From: an uncultured Telmatospirillum sp. | Lineage (GTDB): Bacteria; Pseudomonadota; Alphaproteobacteria; Rhodospirillales; Magnetospirillaceae | Assembly (NCBI GenBank): GCA_903858635.1 | Contig: CAIOJO010000218.1 | Span: 1 to 34,379 of the forward strand | Direction: 5' to 3' | DNA: 34,379 nt | Part shown: positions 23,586-30,714 of the stretch, piece after piece | Layout of the letters: each line of letters begins with the position of its first letter | Numbering within the stretch: position 1 is the stretch's first letter | Notes under the pieces: model-generated | The model's input: only the letters and a program-made list of their open reading frames with translations | Told to the model about the DNA's origin: nothing | Database searches by the model: none | Made by a program: the position numbers and the translations under genes

Positions 23586-23960
23586 TCAGTTTTCGGTGAC
23601 GGATCCCTGATAGCCTTCCCAGCGGACGTCGAACTTGGCGTCCGCCGTGTCGACCTCGAGGGCGTCGACCGTCCACATGTTGCGGCCGATGATCAGCTTG
23701 CCGTTGGCCAGCTGCACCGAGACGGTGACGTTGGTCATGGCGTTGAAATCGGCGACGGTGAGGCCCTGGGAGTCCCGGAAGCTGCCGGACACGAAGGGGG
23801 CCACCGGCATTTCCTTGTAACCATGCACGGCGTCCTGGCCGCTGACGGTCTCCCGCTTGACCAGGGCCGGGCTGTATTTGAAACTTCCCTCGAGGGAGTA
23901 GATCACCCCGTCGACGGTCAGGGTGGCTACGCCGGCAAGGCGATTGGTGTTATCGGCCAT
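23586..23960 (-). CDS. tail tube protein (Mu gpM-like)
   Basis: The 124-aa product starts MADNTNRLAGVATLTVDGVIYSLEGSFKYSPALVKRETVSGQD and has YKEMPVAPFVSGSFRDSQGLTVADFN and LIIGRNMWTVDALEVDTADAKFDVRWEG, the full length of the tail-tube family. It forms the inner tube inside the sheath. GGAG seven bases before the ATG at 23958-23960 was preferred to an in-frame codon four residues earlier. A stable UUCG hairpin lies just upstream. Confidence 0.93.
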   Translation of the reverse strand: MADNTNRLAGVATLTVDGVIYSLEGSFKYSPALVKRETVSGQDAVHGYKEMPVAPFVSGSFRDSQGLTVADFNAMTNVTVSVQLANGKLIIGRNMWTVDALEVDTADAKFDVRWEGYQGSVTEN

Positions 23961-23983
23961 GTGAGGCTCCAAAGATCGGGCAG

Positions 23984-23999
23984 AAGCGCCGAAGCGCTT
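23984..23999 (-). other. UUCG-tetraloop hairpin between sheath and tube genes
   Basis: On the minus strand AAGCGC-TTCG-GCGCTT forms a perfect 6-bp stem closed by the very stable C(UUCG)G tetraloop. It is not followed by a T-run, so it is not a simple terminator. It lies in the 63-bp gap between the sheath stop and the tube start, about 24 bases before the tube start. Confidence 0.75.
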
Positions 24000-24023
24000 T
24001 GCCTTGCTGCGGAAAGGGCGGGA

Positions 24024-25505
24024 TTACTGAAGGCGGAACTGCGCCAGCAACGCGAAGACGCGCAGCTGGTCGATCAGGGTGCCGGGCCACAGAACATCCA
24101 CGCGGTTGGGATTGGTGGCGTTCTGTTGCACGATCAGCCCCTTGGCGAAGGCCGGGCTGTTCTGCACATAGCCGTCATATTCCAGGGCCTGGTAAGCCGC
24201 GATGATGTCGGCCCGGATGGAGCTCGGGGTGACGATGGCGGAGCCCGGCGCATAGGTCCCGCCGTCGGCGCCCAGCTTTACCCGCGCATATTTGCGGGTC
24301 ACCATCCCCGCCAGGGACCGCAGCACATACATCAGCGTGTACATGGTCTCGACTTCGAGATAGCTGCTGTCCGGCTGGCCGAAGCCATTGGTCTGATAGG
24401 TGGTGATCAGGTTCTCGATATGGACCAGGCCGCCTTGGTCGACGGTGAAGGTCGAGATCCCGTCGTAGAGCAACGTATTGCGCTCGGACAGGATGAACTG
24501 CGACGCCAGCGGGGGCGCCAGCACGCCATAGACCGGCACCGTCTGCAACGGCATTGCCGGATCCGCCTTGAGGCTCTGGGCGCCGGCGCCCGCCACGGCG
24601 GCCGCCCACACCCAGTTCGGCGTCGGGCTGTCGTAGAAGCCCATGACCGAGGCGTGCTGGTCATTGCGGGCGGTCCCGAAGGTCGTCTGGCTGCCAGCGG
24701 TGCCGCGGTAGGCGGTGAAGACGCCGCCATAGACCTGGGTCGACCAGCTCCACCGGCCGGAACTGTCGTTCAGCCAGGCCTGCAGGGCATTGAGCGAGGT
24801 CGAGTCGGTGTAGGGGCAGACGATGAAATCGAAGGGCTGGTCGCCGCAATTGGCCAGCGCCGTCGTCAGCGTCGGATTGGTGGCGCCGCTGGCCATCGCG
24901 GTGATGGTGGGCACCAGGCCGGCCGGCGTGACCTCGCCGTTGGCCGCCCCCTGGTAGTTGAGGCGGATGTCGATATCGTTGCCGGTCAGGCCCTTGTTGA
25001 CGGCCGTCAGGGTGACCGTGGTGGAAAGCGCCGATGCGGTGACCGGCAGATTGGTCAGGGCATTGACCGCCGCGGCGATGGCGGTGGCGATCGACCCCGC
25101 CGTCTCCAATGCGGCGATCGGCACGGGAACCAATTGGCCGGCGATATAGAGCGCCAGGACGCCGGCGGCCACCGTGGTCGCGGCGATGGCGATGGTGCCG
25201 GTGGCGGCGGTTCCGCCGCCGGCATCGGCGAGCGGCAGATACCAGACCTCGCCGGCCGGATCATTGAGCAGATAGGCCGCGGTCATCAGGGCCAGGGTCG
25301 AACCCAGGCCGCCTTGCGTGATGGCGTCGCTCGGCCCCTGCGACAGCAAGGGCATGTTCGGCGTCGCCAGCCCGGTCGACGTGATCTGGCCGATGATCAG
25401 GGCCCGCTGGGCCTGGCCGCCACTGTTGGCGAGGGCATTGTTGACCTCGGCATAGAACAGCGGCACCCGGATATTGGCCGGGATATTTCGGAAAGGAATG
25501 GTCAT
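24024..25505 (-). CDS. contractile tail sheath protein (Mu gpL-like)
   Basis: The 493-aa product begins MTIPFRNIPANIRVPLFYAEVNNALANSG, the typical start of the Mu-type sheath. A beta-rich domain at about residues 100-185 (ATGTIAIAATTV, then VTASALSTTVTLTAVNKGLTGNDIDI) projects outward in this family. The conserved C-terminal core is DVLWPGTLIDQLRVFALLAQFRLQ. It forms the contracting outer tail. The ATG overlaps the DUF2635 stop (ATGA). Its presence defines the phage as a myovirus. Confidence 0.96.
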   Translation of the reverse strand: MTIPFRNIPANIRVPLFYAEVNNALANSGGQAQRALIIGQITSTGLATPNMPLLSQGPSDAITQGGLGSTLALMTAAYLLNDPAGEVWYLPLADAGGGTAATGTIAIAATTVAAGVLALYIAGQLVPVPIAALETAGSIATAIAAAVNALTNLPVTASALSTTVTLTAVNKGLTGNDIDIRLNYQGAANGEVTPAGLVPTITAMASGATNPTLTTALANCGDQPFDFIVCPYTDSTSLNALQAWLNDSSGRWSWSTQVYGGVFTAYRGTAGSQTTFGTARNDQHASVMGFYDSPTPNWVWAAAVAGAGAQSLKADPAMPLQTVPVYGVLAPPLASQFILSERNTLLYDGISTFTVDQGGLVHIENLITTYQTNGFGQPDSSYLEVETMYTLMYVLRSLAGMVTRKYARVKLGADGGTYAPGSAIVTPSSIRADIIAAYQALEYDGYVQNSPAFAKGLIVQQNATNPNRVDVLWPGTLIDQLRVFALLAQFRLQ

Positions 25506-25729
25506 GCTTTGGCACTCCCCTCAGAGGTCTGGCCGGCGACGGCAGCGGCCGCCGGCGGGGCGGCGGCGGCTTGCGCCCCGCGAACGGCGTTCGCCTTAAC
25601 GACGTCGCCGTCACGGAGCCGACGGGCCCAGTAGATGTCGCCTTCGTCAACCTCACGGCCTTCCGGCGGCAGATGGTCCTTCTTGATGGGGTCCCGGACC
25701 TTGAGACCGTCGGCAGGTTTCACGAACAT
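25502..25729 (-). CDS. DUF2635 family small tail-region protein
   Basis: The 75-aa product starts MFVKPADGLKVRDPIKKDHLPPEGREV and has WARRLRDGDVV, the full DUF2635 signature; the family is encoded immediately upstream of Mu-type sheaths. The C-terminal 25 residues are Ala/Pro rich and include ANAVR from a copy of the 15-bp palindrome. The ATG at 25727-25729, with GGGAG eight bases upstream, was chosen over a GTG three codons earlier. Function is unknown. Confidence 0.88.
   Translation of the reverse strand: MFVKPADGLKVRDPIKKDHLPPEGREVDEGDIYWARRLRDGDVVKANAVRGAQAAAAPPAAAAVAGQTSEGSAKA
25580..25594. repeat. GCGAACGGCGTTCGC palindrome, copy 3
   Basis: This copy is inside the DUF2635 gene at the start of its Ala/Pro-rich tail, where the minus strand encodes ANAVR in the same frame as copy 2. 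Confidence 0.8.
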
Positions 25730-25741
25730 GCGGTGCACTCC

Positions 25742-26377
25742 CTACTGAGGCAGTTGAATATCGAGGCCGGCGCCCTCGGGCCGGCCGTCCGGGCCCGACG
25801 TCCGGGGTGCCGGCAAAACAGAAACCGGAAACGCCGGATCGGAATAGGTTCCGGACGGGTCGAACACGTCGACCAGGTCGGTATCGACCGTCATCTCGGT
25901 CAACGGCACCGTGGTCTGCGGGGCAAAGGCCTCGGCGCCCTGGTAGAACGCCAGGCCGATATCCATCACCAGCTCGGCGTAATGCTCCCGACCGTCGGCG
26001 TTGACTTCGACTTCCGTGTCAACGAACGGAAATTCGGAAATCAGGACCTTCAGGCTCTGGGCATTGATCACCGTCGTCTCGATCTGACGGCCCAGCACCC
26101 ACAGCGCGGTTTCCGCATTGTCGGCGCCGGCGTCGGCGGCCTGCGCCGGCGCCGAAACGCGCGCGGTGATGCGGATCGTCGCCACCACCTCGAAATTGAT
26201 CCCGGCGTTGCCCTGCGATTCCTTGTGTTCGCGCAGCGGCCGCACGCGGATATAGGGGTATCTGCCGTCCCAGCTCGGCCAGTCGCCCGGCAGATAGACG
26301 TTCGTTCCCGCCGCCGTCGTGCCGGTCAGCAGCGTCTGCACGACGCCCAGCAGCACATCCGTGGTGGTGACGGTCAC
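25742..26377 (-). CDS. tail terminator / minor tail protein candidate
   Basis: The 211-aa product starts MTVTTTDVLLGVVQTLLTG and continues with YPYIRVRPLREHKESQG and GINFEVVATIRITARVSA, then EFPFVDTEVEVNADGREHYAELVMDIGLAF. Order (after the connector, before the sheath) and layout match tail-terminator or gpU/Z-type completion proteins. The last 60 residues are Pro/Asp rich and may be disordered. The ATG overlaps the upstream stop (ATGA). Assignment rests on position and general pattern rather than a firm domain. Confidence 0.7.
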   Translation of the reverse strand: MTVTTTDVLLGVVQTLLTGTTAAGTNVYLPGDWPSWDGRYPYIRVRPLREHKESQGNAGINFEVVATIRITARVSAPAQAADAGADNAETALWVLGRQIETTVINAQSLKVLISEFPFVDTEVEVNADGREHYAELVMDIGLAFYQGAEAFAPQTTVPLTEMTVDTDLVDVFDPSGTYSDPAFPVSVLPAPRTSGPDGRPEGAGLDIQLPQ

Positions 26378-26715
26378 GGCGAGCTCACAAAATTCAGCAT
26401 CAGCTTGGCCTCGCCGTGGCCGTCAGGCCGGACATCGCGCACCACATAGGTGCTGTTGACCCGGGTGATGAAGACCATGTCGCCTTGCACCGGCGGCGCC
26501 GGAAACAGCGCCAGGCGAACCCCGAGAACCGGCGTCGCGGTATTCACGCCGCCCGCCTTCGCGTCATCGATCATCTCGAGGCCGAGATAGGCCTCGTCAA
26601 AGACCGCATCGGCCAAGGTGAAGGACGGTCCGGCGGATGGCCGGTAAATCACCGGCTCATCCTCTCCGAACACGCCCATGACCGGGCCCAGGACCATTTG
26701 ATCCCAGTCGATCAT
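26374..26715 (-). CDS. head-tail connector, lambda FII-like
   Basis: The 113-aa product starts MIDWDQMVLGPVMGVFGEDEPVIYRP and has SFTLADAVFDEAYLGLEMIDDAKAG, VNTATPVLGVRLALFP and VQGDMVFITRVNSTYVVRDVRPDGHGEAKLML. Size, order and beta-rich pattern match lambda FII / phage_attach proteins that join the filled head to the tail. It begins two bases after the capsid stop. Confidence 0.82.
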   Translation of the reverse strand: MIDWDQMVLGPVMGVFGEDEPVIYRPSAGPSFTLADAVFDEAYLGLEMIDDAKAGGVNTATPVLGVRLALFPAPPVQGDMVFITRVNSTYVVRDVRPDGHGEAKLMLNFVSSP

Positions 26716-26717
26716 GG

Positions 26718-27755
26718 TTAGGCTTCGGCCCGGCCGCTCAGCAGCACCTCGGGGCGGGTGCAGATGTGCAACGGGTACGAATAGGCCTCCATCTTCCACC
26801 AGGACCGGCGGTCACGGTCGAAGATCGGGATGATGTAGATCGGCTTGCCGGGCGTGTTGACCCATTCGAATGCCTCGCCGGGCGCATAGGCGACGCGGAA
26901 GACGCCGGGAGCGCCCACCGGGAAGAACTTCACCTTGTCGGTGGGGATGGCGATGGTGCTGGTATCGTCCGAGCCGCGGTAGTTCAGCCAGGTGATGCCG
27001 GCGAATTCGAACGATTTGAACGCCGCGCCGGCCGAACCGCCCCGGATTTCCTGGGCGTCCGACCAGTTCACGAAGGTGCGGATGACGTCGGGATGGTTGA
27101 CGAACTCGTCGTAGAACGCATCGCCGGCCAACCCGAATACCCTGGTCGACGGAAGGAACGCCCCCTGCGACTTGCGCGCCATGGTGCGCACGATGCCGTT
27201 GCAGATCGGCCGCAGGCTGTTGGCCGTGGCGGCCGCCAGATTGAACCCGATCTCGGCGGCTTGAGTAATCTGGAACTCGTTGAAGAAGTTGAACTTGACC
27301 GTGCCATCGGCATCCAGGCAAAGCCCCTGGATGGCGGCCAGCCTCTGGTATTCCCAGGTATATTCCATGCTGGCCGTCAGCCCGGTCGGACCACTCAGGC
27401 GGCGGGCGACTTCCGTCTCCAGCTGCATGAGTTCGGTTTCGGTACCGAACGCCCGGATGTTCTGGATTTCGTTGGCGTAGATGGTGTCGTCGTGCAGCAG
27501 TCGCGGCACGTCGAAATAGAACGCCTGGCGCTTCTCGGTGGTGCGCTGGGTGCCCTCCTCGCCCCGATCCGAGAAGGGAATCAAGATCAGCTTGCCCTGT
27601 CGCTGTTCGATGGCCAGCGCGGTGGTCCGGATCGGATCGGGCTCGAAAATGTTGAGCTCGCCGATACCGGTCGGCTGGTAGGGATTGCGCTGTACCGCCG
27701 TGGTCAGCTGAATCGTGGAAAACGGGTCCTGATGAAAGACGTCAAGCGAAACCAT
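26718..27755 (-). CDS. major capsid protein, lambda gpE family
   Basis: The 345-aa product reads LTTAVQRNPYQPTGIGELNIFEPDPIRTTALAIEQRQGKLILIPF and ERKRQAFYFDVPRLLHDD-type sequence, then NIRAFGTETELMQLETEVARRL and FVNHPDVIRTFVNWSDAQEI. It closes with LPLHICTRPEVLLSGRAEA-like sequence, the standard gpE-family end. It forms the icosahedral shell and is stabilised by the decoration protein encoded just upstream. Length is normal for the family. Confidence 0.95.
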   Translation of the reverse strand: MVSLDVFHQDPFSTIQLTTAVQRNPYQPTGIGELNIFEPDPIRTTALAIEQRQGKLILIPFSDRGEEGTQRTTEKRQAFYFDVPRLLHDDTIYANEIQNIRAFGTETELMQLETEVARRLSGPTGLTASMEYTWEYQRLAAIQGLCLDADGTVKFNFFNEFQITQAAEIGFNLAAATANSLRPICNGIVRTMARKSQGAFLPSTRVFGLAGDAFYDEFVNHPDVIRTFVNWSDAQEIRGGSAGAAFKSFEFAGITWLNYRGSDDTSTIAIPTDKVKFFPVGAPGVFRVAYAPGEAFEWVNTPGKPIYIIPIFDRDRRSWWKMEAYSYPLHICTRPEVLLSGRAEA

Positions 27756-27766
27756 GATGCGGCTCC

Positions 27767-28741
27767 TTAGCGAGCGATGATGCCGAGGGCCGCGAGCTGG
27801 GCCAGGGCGGCGGTGATGTGGGACGCATCGAGCGACGCATCCCAGACGAGTTCCGAGGCATTCACTTCGGCCGCGCGCAGGACCGCGGGAGCGGGCTGGT
27901 CGGCCAGGGTGGCGTCGGTGGTGGCGAACAGGATTGCCGCAGCAATCTGGCTTCCGTCGGCGGCAGAGGCGGTCACCGGGACGTATTTGCCGCTGCCGGT
28001 GTTGGCGGTAATCGTAAAGGTGTCACCGGCAATGCAGGGGACGGTGCCCGCCGTGATGGTGAAGTTGACCTGCGCATCGGCGAAGGCCGTGCCGAACGTC
28101 GTCGTTCCCAGGTAATCCCCGCTCGGATCGTAAACCGACGCCGTGGTTGCCGTGAGGCAGGTGATGACGTACGCCCCGGTCTTGACAGACCCGCCGGCAG
28201 TGATAGCGCCGATCGTGGCGTTGCCCGTGTTGTGCGCACCGCCGGCCAGAGTCGCGCCAGACAGGGTGATCTTGGCCGGGACGGAGGTGGCCAGGGTCAG
28301 GGCATTGCCGCCCGTGCCGACCGCGGCGGCCGTGACGGCGATGCCGGTGCTGCCCGAGGCCGCATAGGTGCACTTGACCAGATTGGCGTCGACCGAGGCC
28401 TGCAGGAAGGTCAACAGGGCGGCAGCGGTCAGCGCCGGGGTCCCGCCGAGATTGACCTGGTTGCCGCTGGCACCGGACATCTCGAAGGTGATCGCCGTAC
28501 CCGCGATGGTAAGGGTATCGCTGGCCGCCGGATTGGTGGCAATGGTGATGAGGCCGGTCGCGGCGACGCCGGCCGGGGCGACGCCCGCCGGGACGCCGAA
28601 GGCGATGCGGCCGAGAACGGCGCCGGCCAGGACCTTGGCGCTCCCGGTCAAGGTGATGCGGTCGCGCGAGCGATGGCCATTGGCCTCGGAGACCAGAAAG
28701 CCGCCGTTGTGCCACTGTTCGGAAAGAGGAACCTGGGTCAT
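27767..28741 (-). CDS. head decoration protein (gpD-like) with large insertion
   Basis: Residues 1-40 (MTQVPLSEQWHNGGFLVSEANGHRSRDRITL) and the last 130 residues (TGNATIGAITAGGSVKTGAY and SGKYVPVTASAADGSQIAAAILFATTDATLADQPAPAVLRAAEV) match gpD-type decoration proteins, normally 110-150 aa. The protein is 324 aa because about 115 residues (around 50-165) are inserted: one AGVAATG repeat like those of the PAAR protein, then a DTLTIAGTAITFEM beta domain. It should bind the capsid surface, so the insert is probably displayed outside. It starts after the scaffold stop and precedes the capsid gene. Confidence 0.88.
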   Translation of the reverse strand: MTQVPLSEQWHNGGFLVSEANGHRSRDRITLTGSAKVLAGAVLGRIAFGVPAGVAPAGVAATGLITIATNPAASDTLTIAGTAITFEMSGASGNQVNLGGTPALTAAALLTFLQASVDANLVKCTYAASGSTGIAVTAAAVGTGGNALTLATSVPAKITLSGATLAGGAHNTGNATIGAITAGGSVKTGAYVITCLTATTASVYDPSGDYLGTTTFGTAFADAQVNFTITAGTVPCIAGDTFTITANTGSGKYVPVTASAADGSQIAAAILFATTDATLADQPAPAVLRAAEVNASELVWDASLDASHITAALAQLAALGIIAR

Positions 28742-28756
28742 GTCTGTGATCTCCGA

Positions 28757-29419
28757 TTACTTGCCGCGGACGCGCGAGAAGGCGGCGTCCCAGCGGGATT
28801 CGAGGGCCTTGGGGGAATTCGCCGACTGCTCGCCACCGGCACCGAGGCTCGGGTTGCGATTGGAACGGTCGCCATTCGCGGCAGGGGCCGGCGTGTCGCG
28901 CAGCACCACCAGCGCCTGTTTGCGGGTCAGCGCGGTGTTGAACGCCAACGAAGCGGCCAGCACGGGATTGCGACCGGCGGCCTTGCTGGCGAAGATCGCG
29001 GCGCAACGAGCCCGCTCCCGGCGGCGAGCGCGAGCGACGGCGCTCTTGCCGCGCATCTCTTCCTCGTCGTCGTCTTTGTCCTTGTCGCTGTCGTCGCCAT
29101 CGGCGTCCTCGTCCTCGGACTCGGCCTTGGCGCGCTTGCCTTTCTTGGGCTCGCCGCCCTCATCGTCTTCGGCTTTGGCGCCATCCTCATCGTCTTCGGC
29201 GTGAGCATCGTCCTCGTCGTCGGCGGCGCGCTGGCCCTTCTTCGACTTCTTGGAGTCGCCGTCGTCGCGGTCCTGGTCCGTCTTGTCGTCATCACCGTCT
29301 TCGGCGCGGTCGTCGTCTTGATCCGTTTCGGACTTGGCTTTTCCGGCGGCATTGCCCCGGCCAATGCCGGCCAGATGGGCGAACGACAACGCGCTCGCCA
29401 CGCGGGTGGAGAGTTTCAT
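28757..29419 (-). CDS. acidic scaffold-like protein
   Basis: The 220-aa product has a basic N-terminus (about 30 residues), a very acidic stretch at residues 31-121 made of Asp, Glu and Lys runs, then ARRRERARCAAIFASKAAGRNPVLAASLAFNTALTRKQALVVL. The last segment resembles the C-terminal region found on phage S49 protease-scaffold proteins (Nu3-like). Between protease and decoration genes a scaffolding role is therefore likely, here as a separate gene rather than nested in the protease. AAAGG seven bases upstream supports the ATG. Confidence 0.72.
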   Translation of the reverse strand: MKLSTRVASALSFAHLAGIGRGNAAGKAKSETDQDDDRAEDGDDDKTDQDRDDGDSKKSKKGQRAADDEDDAHAEDDEDGAKAEDDEGGEPKKGKRAKAESEDEDADGDDSDKDKDDDEEEMRGKSAVARARRRERARCAAIFASKAAGRNPVLAASLAFNTALTRKQALVVLRDTPAPAANGDRSNRNPSLGAGGEQSANSPKALESRWDAAFSRVRGK

Positions 29420-29446
29420 TACAGAGCCTTTCGTCTGCGGTCAGTG

Positions 29447-30310
29447 TCAGCCCAGCTCGGCGAGCAGGGAGCGGAAAGCTTCATCCGGCGCCATCACGGC
29501 ATCGGCGAAGCCGATCTCAACGCCCTCGGCGCCGAGAAAGGTGGTGGCCTGAGTTCCCCGCACCTTGGCAGCGGAGATCCGGCGGTTGCGGGCGACGGTG
29601 GTGACGAAGAGCTCGCCCATGGCGTCGACGTCGGCTTGGAAACGGTCCAGCGCCGCCTTGGCAAGCGGTTGGAATTCGCTGCCATCGGCCTTGCGATCGC
29701 CGTAATGGATCAACGTGACGGCAATTCCCGACGCGCTCAGCGCCTTCGAAAAATCGACATGCATGCAGATGACGCCGACACTGCCAGTGCCCCCGGTGCG
29801 GGGCACAATGATCCGCTCGGCGGCGCTGGCAATGGCATAGGCGGCGGAATAGGCCGACTCGGTCAGGATCGCCCAGATCGGCTTATCGCCCCGCGCCTTA
29901 TAGATCGCGTCGACCAGGTCGAAGCATCCCGCCACCTCGCCGCCGGGGCTGTCGATATCGAGGACGATGGCCCGCACCGCCTCATCTTCGAGGGCCATGC
30001 TGAGATTGGCCCGAACGCCGTCATAGCCGGTCATGCCGCTGTAAGGCCGCAAGGTGCCAAGCTTTTGCACCAGGGTGCCGGTCACCGGGATGATCGCCAC
30101 ACCGGCGACCACGTCATAGGCCCGGTCGCGGGCGGCATCGTCGTCGTCAAGGTCGAAGCAATTGAGCGCGATGGCCTCACCGGTCGGACGGAACAGCCTG
30201 GTGATGCCGAAGCGGTCGGCCAGCGCCGCCATGACGATCTCAGCCTTGGCCGGCGTGATGGCGATCGGCACGTTAAAGAGCCTGGTCGCCAGATGCGGAT
30301 AATTGATCAT
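29447..30310 (-). CDS. prohead S49 protease (lambda gpC-like)
   Basis: The 287-aa product has VAIIPVTGTLVQKLG, IVLDIDSPGGEVAG (residues 115-127) and ESAYSAAYAIASAAERIIVPRTGGTGSVGV with the likely nucleophile Ser155. The general-base Lys candidate is Lys207 in GDRKADG. It should cleave scaffold and head proteins during prohead maturation. The ATG overlaps the preceding stop (ATGA); a longer upstream reading frame was rejected because of that overlap. No C-terminal scaffold region is present; it seems to be the next gene. Confidence 0.93.
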   Translation of the reverse strand: MINYPHLATRLFNVPIAITPAKAEIVMAALADRFGITRLFRPTGEAIALNCFDLDDDDAARDRAYDVVAGVAIIPVTGTLVQKLGTLRPYSGMTGYDGVRANLSMALEDEAVRAIVLDIDSPGGEVAGCFDLVDAIYKARGDKPIWAILTESAYSAAYAIASAAERIIVPRTGGTGSVGVICMHVDFSKALSASGIAVTLIHYGDRKADGSEFQPLAKAALDRFQADVDAMGELFVTTVARNRRISAAKVRGTQATTFLGAEGVEIGFADAVMAPDEAFRSLLAELG

Positions 30311-30714
30311 GCCCGCGCCTTCCGAATGAGGGCGCCGACGTCGAGAACGACCAGGGACTCGCCCTTCGCCCGGCCGAGCGCATCGATCAGCTGGGCGCGG
30401 CCGCAAATCACCGCCGGGGCGGCGCCCGACACGGCAACGATCCAAGCGTCATGCTCGGGCAACGGGCCGGCGGCCAGCGTCCGCAGGACCTGGGCAAACT
30501 TGCTGAGGGCGTCCTCGGCCAGGCCGACCTGCGCCAACTTCACCATGCCGGCGCCGACGCCGATCGCCGCGACGTCCCCCGCCTTGCGAGCCCCGCCGAG
30601 CGGCGGGACAAGGCCACCGTCGACCCAGGCCTTCAGTTGGTCGCCGGTAACCTGCAGGTCCTGCCCGGCGATCGCCGCGACCCTTTCGACGGCGCTTGTT
30701 GCCGCATCAGCCAT
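30307..30714 (-). CDS. unassigned 135-aa head-region protein, weak MerR-like HTH
   Basis: The product is soluble and Ala/Gly/Leu rich. Residues about 20-40 (LQVTGDQLKAWVDGGLVPPL) recall the helix-turn-helix of MerR/excisionase-type proteins, where QLRRWERRGLVPP is common. The rest (GMVKLAQVGLAEDALSKFAQVLRTL, then LPEHDAWIVAVSGAAPAVICG) has no recognised family. It overlaps portal (TAATG) and protease (ATGA) at both ends, so it belongs to the head operon. A DNA-binding head or packaging protein or a terminase partner is possible; the HTH reading is tentative. Confidence 0.7.
   Translation of the reverse strand: MADAATSAVERVAAIAGQDLQVTGDQLKAWVDGGLVPPLGGARKAGDVAAIGVGAGMVKLAQVGLAEDALSKFAQVLRTLAAGPLPEHDAWIVAVSGAAPAVICGRAQLIDALGRAKGESLVVLDVGALIRKARA

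Noticed and set aside
23823-25634. A 603-residue plus-strand open frame opposite the sheath gene
   Set aside because: Gly/Arg/Gln-rich shadow of the sheath gene, with no family features. The same applies to the other long plus-strand frames, such as those at 14748-15629 and 22129-23535.
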